Part shown: one piece after another, positions 27,417-38,700 of the stretch
Numbering within the stretch: the stretch's first letter is position 1
Layout of the letters: each line of letters starts with the position of its first letter
Assembly: GCF_905475345.1 (NCBI RefSeq)
Contig: NC_066596.1
Location: 7,125,001 to 7,189,000, forward strand
DNA from: Vespula vulgaris
Lineage: Eukaryota > Arthropoda > Insecta > Hymenoptera > Vespidae
Reading direction: 5' to 3'
Length of the DNA stretch: 64,000 nucleotides
Translations under genes and position numbers: made by a program
The notes under the pieces: generated by a model
What the model saw: only the letters and a program-made list of their open reading frames with translations
What the model was told of the DNA's origin: nothing
The model's database searches: none

Positions 27417-29734
27417 TTAATAAAATTTTATTTCTTCTATAGAATAAAATTTATTGTAATTTTTCACAGAAGGCTTCAGCGATTTTCCATTTATTATTCT
27501 TTGTAACATAGGTCTCAAATTTTCCAAATCCTTCAATAATTGAAACTAAAAAAAAATGTTAATAAATTTAATTTATTGCTAAAAAAAATAGATCTAGTAT
27601 AAAAAGTTGAATTGATTATTAATCTCTAAAAATACTTACATGTTCCTCCAATATTAAACTCAACTTATTAAGAAGACTTAAAACTTGAGAATCTTGTGAT
27701 AAAATATAATGTTGATAATGAGAATCAAGAAGAAGATTAGACCAATCATATAACTGTTTGTTATTTGGCTCAAATGTATCAAGCCCATTATTTACAGAAT
27801 CTTGAATATCTAATTTTTCAATTAAATAATTTAACAATCTAAGTACTTCGTTAAAATTTAAACCTGTCTTTAGGTATGATAATAAAAAAACATCAGAATA
27901 ACTAATACTAAAGATTTTGTCTAGAAAATTACTTCTTGTATAAAGAGTTTTCTGGTCAGACATACCATTACTTATACCATTTTGCAAAGGAATAAATACA
28001 TCATCTGAAGTTCTTAATGAAAATGCTAATAAATCTGTTAATAATTTTTCAGGTAAATCCTTGAAAGTATTTAAACACCAATTTATTGCAATAATGTCTT
28101 TAAATTCAATTAATTGTGGTATTAACACTTCTTGTATTCTTGCATCACTCAATCCTTCATTTATGTAAGACAATATTTGTTTCGATATATTTTGTGGTAT
28201 GTCATTTTCCAAAAATTTTGATGGTTTTGGTTGTGTATTTTCCCATTGAGCTATTATTGAATCTTGCACTATAACTACTTCATCTTCTTCATTTTCATTA
28301 TTGTTTTTAAAGCGTACGGATGAACCTAGCATAGCTGCTATCCTCTGTGGTGCAAGACGATACGGAGCAACAGCTAAATGTCTATTTGCTGCAAGTAGTA
28401 ATTTATCTTCTACTCTCCACAATTTAGCTTCTTTCGTATAAAGTTTTAATTTTTGAGTTGCTTGCACTAATTTAAATTGCACATTATATATCATTAGAAC
28501 AGCACCTTCTTCTGATACATCTGCTCCATAAGCAGCTATCATTGTTTCATTCAACGCTGTCATTATCACAGGATACTTTGTATCAATATTTGTAATAACA
28601 CTGAGTAATTTACTTGGCTCTGAATCAGAGATATCCATTAATGAATGACTGTACAATCTACCATGAGACCCTAAAATTGAATAGATAATAATTTGTTACA
28701 GATAATGATATAATTTTATATTGATTAACTTATCAAAGTATTTACTTACACAAAGTTAAAAGATATGCATTACATTTGTTCTGCATGACTACATGAGCAA
28801 CAAGTTCTTCTGAAGTACGCTTCAATTCTATTCTTTTAATATGATCTGATTGTACACAGTTATCATTATCAAGTTCAACAATAATATAATTATATGTTTG
28901 ATCTATTTTTGTTAATCCACATAAACTTGCTTTGCCATTTAAGTATATTAACTGACAATCTAATAATTTTTCTTCAAAATTTAAAATTCCTTTGTTACAC
29001 CAAGATTTTCTGTTCTGTAATGCCCATTCTAAAGATACTGTAGCTCCATTTTGTTGCACCAGTACTGGTGGTAAATCATCATGAACTAAAATTGTATGGA
29101 AGGGAAATTGAAATTTATATCCCTTTACATTATTCAAGTCAGATTCTTCAGCTGACCATACTTTAATCTTTCTTTCATTAAATACAGCTGCATATCGATG
29201 AGCTGTTTTATCATAAATTACTGAAGTTGTAAGTCTTTCTTTGCTTGACCAACTACTTATTTGTTTTAAATCTTGCAACTAAAAATATAATAAACCTATA
29301 TATTTATATATATTATTTATGTACATATATACATATAGCACTATTTATCTTCAAGAAATATTTAATTCTTTACATAAAAATATATAAGAATTGAACAAAG
29401 CCAATAATGTAAACAATAAGAAAGAAAACTTCTTAATATCTTTTACTTATGTGGATCCCAAAGTTATTTACTCATTTCCTTTTGCAAAAAGATCATGTTT
29501 TAAAGATATATAATTAATAACAAAACCAATTGATTGTATAAAATAATATTATTAAAACAGTATTATTGTCTTTGATTAATTAATACTGGAGCAAAATCTA
29601 ACCTTATATCTTATCACAATATTTCTACCAAGAGTAACGATAGCACATCCCGGATCTGAATCTTTTTGGACTCCTAAAAGATTTTGTTGGTCGATTAACG
29701 GACACAACGTATAATATGAACTGAGTTTCGCCAT
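27417..29734 (-). CDS. NOL11: Nucleolar protein 11-like (t-UTP subcomplex of the small-subunit processome)
   Basis: NOL11 acts in the nucleolus with the t-UTP proteins in rDNA transcription and early 18S pre-rRNA processing. Exons: 29734-29603, 29278-28750, 28670-27640, 27545-27417, giving 1821 nt and 606 residues against 719 in human. Evidence: the N-terminal start with LLGVQKDSDPG...VIRYK and the WD40-like run after it; the central block with the LWRVEDKLLLAANRHLAVAPY strand pattern; and the C-terminal NYNKFYSIEEIKFY, which parallels the end of the vertebrate protein. Splice phases 0, 1, 0 agree. The protein is poorly conserved overall, so the call rests on these scattered matches and length. 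It shares a 330-bp promoter with MOF. Confidence 0.82.
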
Positions 29735-30064
29735 TTCATAAATATTTTAGAAAAAAGCCGAACATCAGCAGAAAACGCGGTAAACTACGTACACGTGAGT
29801 ATTCGCGGTACAAGTTAATATAGTGGAATACACATACAACTTCACACATTTGACTAGAGCGACGCCCGGACTTATCTGAAATCAGTCATTGATGTAGTAC
29901 GTATATATTGAAGTAAATAATTTCAGAGGGCACCACCGTGAATAATAGCACGGTATAAACGTGAAGGTGAAGGTGATGGCGTCAGTGAATGCAATGATCA
30001 TCTATTTACAGACGATTCTCGATGACGAATATCGTCTTATCGTGTAGTAATATACTACTAAAAA
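29735..30064. promoter_or_regulatory. Divergent promoter, NOL11 / MOF
   Basis: Only 330 bp separate the two start codons. The region is visibly richer in CpG than the flanks and contains the CACGTG E-box at 29792-29797. Both transcripts must start within or very near it unless 5' exons overlap. Confidence 0.65.
29792..29797. promoter_or_regulatory. CACGTG E-box in the NOL11/MOF promoter
   Basis: Palindromic CACGTG lies 58 bp upstream of the NOL11 start codon. Myc/Max bind this hexamer, and ribosome-biogenesis genes are classic Myc targets in insects. The hexamer is short, so chance occurrence is possible. Confidence 0.4.
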
Positions 30065-32366
30065 ATGGCTGAACCACAAGAACAAAAGAGTAAAGAAAAC
30101 ACAAGTGCTGGATTAAAAGATGTAATGGTAAAGCACGAGAAACGTGAGGGTACGCTGACAAATGGCGGGAAGGGATCCGGCGATGACGCAGACAGTCTTG
30201 AAGAATTACCGCTGGATATTGGCGAACATTATCTTGTTCGAAGATCCGATGATTCGTGGCGTAAATAAATAATATCATAGCATGCTTATTTATTTAATTT
30301 CATTCGATTTTCTTACTTTATTTTTCTTTAGTTTTTGTTTCTTACTTTGCCGGCTTTTACACGATACTGTAAATATTTTCATCAGAAATTAAACAACAGA
30401 CATACTATTCAGTTAACGTAACATACAAAAAAACAAGAAAATTCTATTAAATCCAAAGAATAATGGTTATAATGTTGTAACTCTGAAGATTTTATAAAAT
30501 TTCAAGAAATATATACAATTGATATATTTTATACTGATAAGGTATAGATTCATAATTTTGTAAAATAATTGATTCATTTCCACAGATAATAATAGTATTT
30601 ATTTAAATAAGATATTTACCAGTATTATGATAAATAGATTTGTTATATATTTAAAAATAAGTTATATTTTTTAAATAATTGGCAATCTAAGTTTATAAAT
30701 CTATAAATGAATTTCTTTTCAAGAATTAAAAGTTTTTATTTATGTAATATTATAGAGTTAAAATAAGATTTGAATTACTCATGCTTGTTATTTATGAATT
30801 ATCGAATTTAGATCCTGCCGAAATTATTCAAACACGTTACAATGAAAATGAAAGTCATTATGAATACTATGTTCACTACGAAGGACACAATAGAAGACTC
30901 GATGAATGGGTACCTCGTGATAGAATTATGTCCAGTAGATTTGATATGAGCGATCGAAGTTGGAAAAGTGGAGATAGAAATTCTAGTAATGATTTATTAG
31001 CAGATTCTTCTGATCGTAAAATTACAAGAAATCAAAAAAGAAGACACGATGAAATTAATCACATACAAAAGGTATATTATTTTTTTATTACATATAAAAT
31101 TCATGTTGAAAATTTTAATTTCTATTGTTATACTTTTGTAGACTTATGCAGAAATGGACCCAACAACTGCTGCTTTAGAAAAAGAACATGAAGCTATAAC
31201 AAAAGTTAAATATATTGATAAAATTCAAATTGGTAAATGTTGATTTGTGTATTTTGCATATTTATGTGCAATGCATATTTATCATAAAATAAATCTCATG
31301 ACTTTTAGAAGTTTCATTGTAGGAAAATATGAAATTGATACTTGGTACTTCAGTCCATATCCAGAAGAATATGGTAAACAACCAAAACTTTGGATTTGCG
31401 AGTATTGCTTGAAATATATGCGTCTTGAAAAAACATATAGATATCACATGGTAAGATCTACTTTATTAAATTATTCATATATTATTTATTAGTTCATAAA
31501 TATTAATTTTTTTTTCAGAGTGAATGTACTCATAGACAGCCTGTTGGGAAAGAAATATATCGTAAAGGAACATTGAGCATTTGGGAAGTGGATGGTAGAG
31601 AACATAAAATTTATTGCCAGAATCTTTGCTTATTGGCAAAATTATTCTTGGATCATAAAACACTTTATTTTGATGTTGAACCGTTTCTTTTCTATATTTT
31701 ATGTGAAGTGGATAAACATGGAGCACATTTAGTTGGATACTTTTCTAAAGTAATAGATAGTTTATTTTAAAAATTAATCAAATAGATATCTCAAATATAT
31801 AAGTGGTTTTTGTTTGTAGGAAAAAGAGTCCCCTGATGGCAATAATGTAGCTTGTATATTAACATTACCCCCATTTCAAAGACAAGGATATGGAAAATTG
31901 CTTATTGCTTTTAGTTATGAACTTAGTCGAATTGAACAAACTGTTGGAAGTCCAGAAAAGCCATTAAGTGACTTAGGAAAATTATCTTATCGTAGTTATT
32001 GGAGTTGGATACTTTTAGAAATTCTTAGGGATTTCCGCGGGACACTTAGCATTAAAGATTTAAGGTAAACTGATAATAATATATTACATAAAAAATAAAA
32101 ATATATATATATGTATCTATATATAAATTAACGATTCATTTTTCAGCCAAATGACTAGTATTTCACAAACAGATATCATATCAACATTACAAAGTATGAA
32201 TATGGTAAAATATTGGAAAGGTCAACATGTAATTTGTGTAACTCCTAAATTAGTTGAAGAACATATAAAAAGTAGTCAATATAAAAGGCCCAGACTTACT
32301 GTAGATAGTAGTGCATTAAGATGGGGTGCACCACCTCGGAAAAATGTGAAACCTGGTAAAAAATAA
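30065..32366 (+). CDS. mof: Males-absent-on-the-first / KAT8, MYST-family histone H4K16 acetyltransferase
   Basis: Acetylates histone H4 lysine 16 in MSL/NSL-type complexes. Exons: 30065-30260, 30812-31071, 31142-31232, 31323-31450, 31519-31749, 31820-32064, 32147-32366, giving 1371 nt and 456 residues, matching vertebrate KAT8 (458) rather than the much longer Drosophila protein. Parts: short acidic N-terminus; chromo-barrel (about 55-125, with YYVHYEGHNRRLDEWV); a C2HC zinc finger split over exons 4 and 5 (ICEYC...H...C); the MYST core with catalytic-site Cys in ACILTLPPFQ (about 313), the acetyl-CoA loop RQGYGKLLI, and the conserved Glu in SPEKPLSDLG. All catalytic features are present. 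Plus-strand AATAAA at 32446-32451. Confidence 0.96.
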
Positions 32367-32945
32367 AATATGAAATGGTTTAACTCAACAATTTTTGCTA
32401 CTATAAAAGTGATCTATTAATTTTTTTGACTAGTTACGTGTTATGAATAAAGTAAAGCTAAAGATAGAGAGATATATCATAATATTAATTTTATAGAATT
32501 CTTTATGAATATACATAATGTGAAAAGATCGTATAAATTTGATATATGTTTAGAAATTGATACAGAGAGTGCTTTGTTCATTTGTTGTAGCTTTCATTTT
32601 TATAGTAATTCAAATGTCTAAAATTTGTATAATATTTAGAATTTTATTATCTCATCACATTTTAAATTAGAAAACAAAATAAAAAATATTTATTTATTAA
32701 TCAATATGTAATTTTCAAAGGGTTACCTACACACATAAAACATAATTTTTCAAGTTTATAAAAATTAAATATTTCAACTTTTTACATAATTTGAAACACC
32801 TTGTATGAAACAAAGAGCAGGTGTGATATATAATATTAATATAATTCTTTTTTATAGATTCAGTAATAAAATATATATTTATCAGACAAATAATATCTTT
32901 ACAAATATTAATTAACTCTCAGTATTAACATGTATTAGACATTAA
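32367..32945. other. Convergent 3' ends of MOF and D-aspartate oxidase
   Basis: Tail-to-tail spacer of 579 bp. MOF has AATAAA at 32446-32451; minus-strand AATAAA signals for the oxidase occur near 32690. No gene is seen. Confidence 0.6.
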
Positions 32946-34623
32946 TTACAATTTTGCGATAGATGATCTATGAGCATTTATAGCTAATTGTACAGCATAT
33001 TGAGCAGTACCAGGAGCTGTACAAACACCATAACCACCATGTCCATAATTATGTATTATCTACAACAATTGTTTTATAATTTATATCTTTAATGAACAAA
33101 TATGATATTGATACTAACCGTAGTTTTTCTACACCCATTAGCAATGAATTCTGCTTCTACTCTAACACCACCATCTCTGTGTGGTCGTAGTCCTACTTCT
33201 TCTCGTATATTTTCAACTGTTCGAAGAGATGGCACAAGCGTCTCGCATCGCGTACGAATTGCAGCAGATTCATATGGACATAACTTCATATTCTCAGAAT
33301 CAAAATTTCTAGTTCCACCTAGAGTAACTACTCCATTAAATCCAGGAATTATATATGTATCTAGCTCACCATAAAAAAAAGTTTTTAACCAAGGAGCAGC
33401 AACCTATCCATAGAAAATGTATGCAAAATTAATCTTTGTTAATAAGCAAAGTAATAATTTATATTTATGCATAAAACATACTTTAATAATTTGTCCACGT
33501 ATTGGAACCATATGTCTGTCACTGCATAAATTTCTAGCTTCGAGTCCACTACAGTTCATTATTATATTATATTCTGTAGTTAATTCTTTCAATGAGTCTA
33601 TTTTCTGTTTCTTTACAACAGCTCCATTATGTTTTAATCTATAAAACAATATTTACAATTTTTTATTGATTGTCATATCGATAATTTGCAACATAAAAAA
33701 TAACTTACTGTTGTAAAATCCAAGGAAGATATAATTTACATTCCGTAAGTAGTGTTGTAAAAAAACAACCAAATTTCCAATTACCTCCCACTAATTGGAA
33801 TTCTTCTTTTGTTACATTTCTGTATATGGGCACTAATTTTTCCATCCAATGATTCTACTTACCAATGATTTTAATAAAAAATAATTATAATATTTTATAG
33901 AAGAGACATATTACGCGTGCAATAGTGGTATAATTATCATTATTATATTTCCTTTTACTCGAAAACATATATACGTATATATTTATAATTAACAAAATTT
34001 CATTACAACCTTTATAATGCTTGGAGAATTAGCGAATATATAACCCGAGATAGTTGTTATTCCTGCTTTAGATGCATCCGACAGTTTACATATACTGTCA
34101 TAATATGAATATGAATCTTCTATCCATTTTCTACAAAAACATCGTTTGTAATTGAATTTTCTTGTGCATTCTATTATATAAAAATTACGCACAAAATGAT
34201 TTTTAAAATATTTATTTATTAAAACAAATGAATAAAATAATTCTAATGTTAAAATAATCAATACCTATGTATATGCAATTAAAAGTATAATGGAATTAGT
34301 AATAGTATACTTCTTTTTAATTTTTGACCAGAAAAACATAATTTTGACAATATCCTTTGACCATTAGTGAAATAGAATATGAGAAATAAAATGTACAAGG
34401 AAAACAAAAAACAGAAAAGATCACGTTATATTATTTACCTTGTTATCTCTTCAGTAGGTCCACTATATGACGATCCAACACGAAATATTCCAGCTGCGAC
34501 ATTACTTACAATATTATCGAAATCGGAAGCAAAAATAGTTATTTCAGCATTATGCAATGTACGTTGTACTTGTAATGCAGTAGTTAAACCTACTGCACCT
34601 CCTCCAATAACTGCAATTTTCAT
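32946..34623 (-). CDS. DDO: D-aspartate oxidase (FAD-dependent D-amino-acid oxidase family)
   Basis: Peroxisomal flavoenzyme that oxidises acidic D-amino acids to 2-oxo acid, ammonia and H2O2. Exons: 34623-34439, 34130-34010, 33854-33709, 33638-33482, 33403-33119, 33059-32946, giving 1008 nt and 335 residues, the usual length. Seen: N-terminal FAD/Rossmann motif MKIAVIGGGAVGLTTA; VNVAAG-like FAD loop (SNVAAGIFRVG); the GVVTLGGTR and EEVGLRPHRDGG active-site region with the substrate-carboxylate Arg; and the HNYGHGGYG flavin loop near the C-terminus. It ends in AKL, a peroxisomal PTS1 variant. DDO is preferred over D-amino-acid oxidase from overall resemblance; substrate choice is not proven. 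The exon 2 donor is a weak GTTGTA. Confidence 0.9.
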
Positions 34624-35723
34624 TTTCTCTTTCAAAGAAGAATTTTACTGTTTGATTACCACTTCTTTAACAAAAAGATGATAAAAATTGTTATCTACGA
34701 AAAAATATCGCAACTCAACATCCCATTGGTCTAAATATAAAATCTACATAAGCAACATATATAAAGTGATATATAATTATTAAAGAAAAAAATAAATAAA
34801 TAAAAATATAAAAAAAGATAAAAAAAATATAAACTAGACACTTAAAATAATTATGTATTTAGTAAGAAACTAAAATGATTTAATTTCGTATTAACATCTT
34901 TTTTTTATAAATTAATACATGCTTTGATCAAGTAGTATCACATGATCTAACATGTTTATTTTCAAAATTTATCTAATAAATACAATACAAAAGAAATATT
35001 ATATACTTTTAGATTATTGGATATTTATAATAAAATGGTTAAATAACAAAATCCAAATTTACCTTGTTCCTTTATTTAAATGATTACTTTTAATTGGAAT
35101 TATTCTTAATATTAAACGTACACATATATGTACGCATATATATATATACAAATTTTGTTATGTTTGCATAAAAATTACAAAGCAAGAGAGGAAAATTTGT
35201 CGTGGCTAATTTTAAATTATTCACAATTTTAAAAAATGAACAATGTTAATAAACTACAAAAATAAAATATACATACGTTTATCCTTAATATATTAGCAAT
35301 AGTTTTAACGAGATTATTTTTAATTCATATTGTAAACATTTATCGCTGTATTTTCTTCATTTGCTATCAAAAATATACGAATGCAATGAACATGAAAAAC
35401 AGGATGTAATGTATATTGGAACAAGGATTAACATAATTTTTTTTAGAATATTATATCACCCTAGTTATTGCAATCGACCAGCTATTTACAAAAGCAATAA
35501 ATTGCACTGTCTCGAATAATTTTTTCTCTTTTATCATTAATCACATAGTATTCAAGATAATGCTTCATTACTTTCCTTTATACCAAATATCCTATGTTGC
35601 TTTTTATTTTTCCACGAAGAAAAACTGGTATAAATTGGCTATTTCATAATTACTATATAAAAGAATTGTACAATAAGATAAAATTGAAGTTTCAATAAAA
35701 AAGTAGACATTGCGATTAAACAC
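34624..35723. other. Spacer between D-aspartate oxidase and the RS-rich gene
   Basis: Both flanking genes run leftwards. The left part should be the oxidase promoter and leader; the right part the 3' UTR of the RS-rich gene, with a minus-strand AATAAA at 35603-35608, about 115 nt after its stop. The sequence is otherwise very AT-rich, without a supported gene. Confidence 0.5.
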
Positions 35724-38700
35724 TTATGCCTTAGTACAAGGTTGTATCGTATAATTTAGTGGCGGTGGAGGAACTAGAAGTGGTAATGGAGTTGGTGGTG
35801 GTGGAGCTTGTACCGGAGTTGGTGTTGAAACAATTGATTGTGTTTCAGTAGCTCTAACTGTTCCACTATACGCTGAAAGGTAACTGGGCCATAAATTTGG
35901 AGGCGGAGGAGAACCTGGTGGTGGTGGCGGCGGTGGAAGATCATCCAATTCATCAGAATCTTCTATCATCATAGCGGACAAAGGAGTAAGGCGTGGTTTC
36001 TTCAACTTAATTATTTTTACCTAAAATATTAATATATATTAACTTCAATATGTATAACATATATGTAACAGTATTTTGACAACAAATTATTCAATATAAA
36101 CTTTTTTCTAATTAAAAAAATAAGGATACAGTAATATCCATTATTGTATATATACACATAAAAAGTTAATTAGAAACCCTTAATTTTTTTAACATACTTT
36201 AACTTTCTTCTTTGTTTTGGGATGTCTTGCTCTCTTCTCTTTTTTTATTCTTTTAGAAATTGACCTCTTTAAGTCACAAGGACTGTCTTGAGAAATCGTA
36301 CTTGAAGGAGGAGGTGGAGATGGCATATCTCCTTCTCCACCACTGGGACTAGTCCCTTCACCAGGTTTTACACCATCAGCAAATTGAACAGATTTTTTTG
36401 TTCTTTTTTTCTTTTGTGATACTTTTACCTTTAACTTCGTTTTATTCTTTGTCATATTAATTTTATTCTCACAGGTGTTATCTCCTTTGTTTATATCACT
36501 TGTTTTTTCTATATCGACCTCCTCTTTATCTATACAATCTTCATTGTCATCATCTACTGTAGTAAGATTATCTATATTTTCATTAGAAGATGTATCTTTC
36601 CTGCAATATATGTTGTCAATATAAAACAAATATAGACGAATATTTTTATATTGAAAACTTTACGTACCTAAAACCAGGTGATATAAGTATTCCTTTTAAA
36701 GGTGCTACAGGTAATAATGGCCAATCTTTAGGTTTGGATTCTACTTGATTTGTATTCGTATCGTTTAATGGTATATCTGTATCTTTAATCTCTTCCTTTC
36801 GATTTTCTATTTTAGATATTGGCTTTTGATCATTTAATTCTTCTTCCTCTTCATCATCTTCAGGATCTTCGTAATCGTCATCTTCATCTTCTCCTTCTGC
36901 TTCCTCTTCTTCCTCATCATCCTCGTCATCATCTCCTGCAACATCTTCTTCTTCTTCCACAGAAGTTATTAGAGAAACTGAATTATCTGGTTCCTTTCCT
37001 GATTGATCATCTAAAGTAGCTTCTTCATCTCCTTCATGAAGAGCTTTTATAACCGATCGATCTATAGATGGAGGTATCTTTCGATTATCCAATAAAGTTG
37101 TATTTTCTGATTGCGGTGTACCTATTGTTTTTTTCTCAAGAAGTCGAAGTGCTCTTCGATTAACTTTTTCTATTCGTCTGCGTTCTTTTTCTTTTCTACG
37201 CATTTCGCGCAATCTCTTACGTTCTTCTCTTTCTTTTCGGCGAGCTTCGAGTATTGCTTCATAATTATATACTGGTTGTGCTGATACTTCTATAATTAAT
37301 ATATAATTTAGTATAATTTTATTTCCTATTTGTTGAAATAAAATTTAACATATAAAAATGTAACTTACTCTGTACTGTAATATCTGATCTTGGATATGCT
37401 GCTGAAGAAATTGGTATTGGTACAGGTGCAGGTACAGGAATTGATAGAGACAAAGGCACTGGGGACAAGGTCGAACTTTGTGTTGGTGTTGATACTACAG
37501 AAGGAATAGTGGGTACTGGCATGGGAACAGGAACGGGTACAGGAACGGAAATTGGAACTGAAATAGGAGAAGGTGAAGGATCAGTAGAATATGAAGTTGT
37601 TCCTGGTTGATCCACAGTTGATTGCGTAGCTCCGCTCCAATCTAAAGACGTTGGTACTACTTGAAGGACATTACCAACGCGTACAACTTGACTGGATCCA
37701 TGTACGATCGGAGGTGTTGTAATAGCAGGTATTTCTGTACGTGCTGGAGATATTCCATTATAATCTGCAGGTACCACTTGTAAAACGTTGCCCACCTGTA
37801 CACGTAATTGTTGTAATATTTATTAATTACACACGCGCGCGTATTTATTTACCTGCAATACTGTAGGTTGACGGCGATACAATTGTTGTTGCTGTTGTGG
37901 CGGAGGAGATGGATATACAACAGTATTTGCATTAAAATTATTGGAATAATCAGAGAGTATATTCGTTTCTTGTTCATGCTGTTTTTTAATTCCTAATTCT
38001 AATTCCAATCTGCAATTAAATAAATAATTACTGATCTAAAAATGTAAAATATAAATCATTTAGGCCTAGTGAAACGTCTAACTTATGGAAAGATAAAATT
38101 GATAAGTTAAAGTTTGTGTTACTATAGTCACTACCTGTCGTCGAGCGATAAACGTTTTGGAGAACTTGCAGCAGAATCATCTATGCAAGGAGGATAAGTT
38201 AAGTTATTCTCCGTATAATAGTAATCATTACTAGACTCGTTCACACCAGAATATTGGAAATTTGAAGACACATTATCAACACCGCCAGTAATCTGCATCT
38301 CTGTATCCATGACAGTAGAATCTGCCGTTACCCTCGTCACACTAGATGTTGACTGCACAATTGTCTCTATGCGTCTACCAGTTTCTTCACAATTTTTTCT
38401 ACTATCTCTTCCTTCTTTTCTTTCTCTCATACTTCCATTGATTTTATCCCTTAATAAAGAAGGTGACCTGATTATATAAAAATGTATGATTTAATATACA
38501 TTTACATATACATATATAATGAATTGATAAAAATCTTATTGTATAAAAAAAATAATGAAATAATATTATACCGAGAGAGACGTAGTGTTTCAGATAATCT
38601 TGATTCATATTCCAGGGACTTCGAGGGACTTCGTTTCCTCGATCTTGAATTCGATCTTGTTCTCGATGTCGATCTAGACCTTGATCTAGATCCTGATTGC

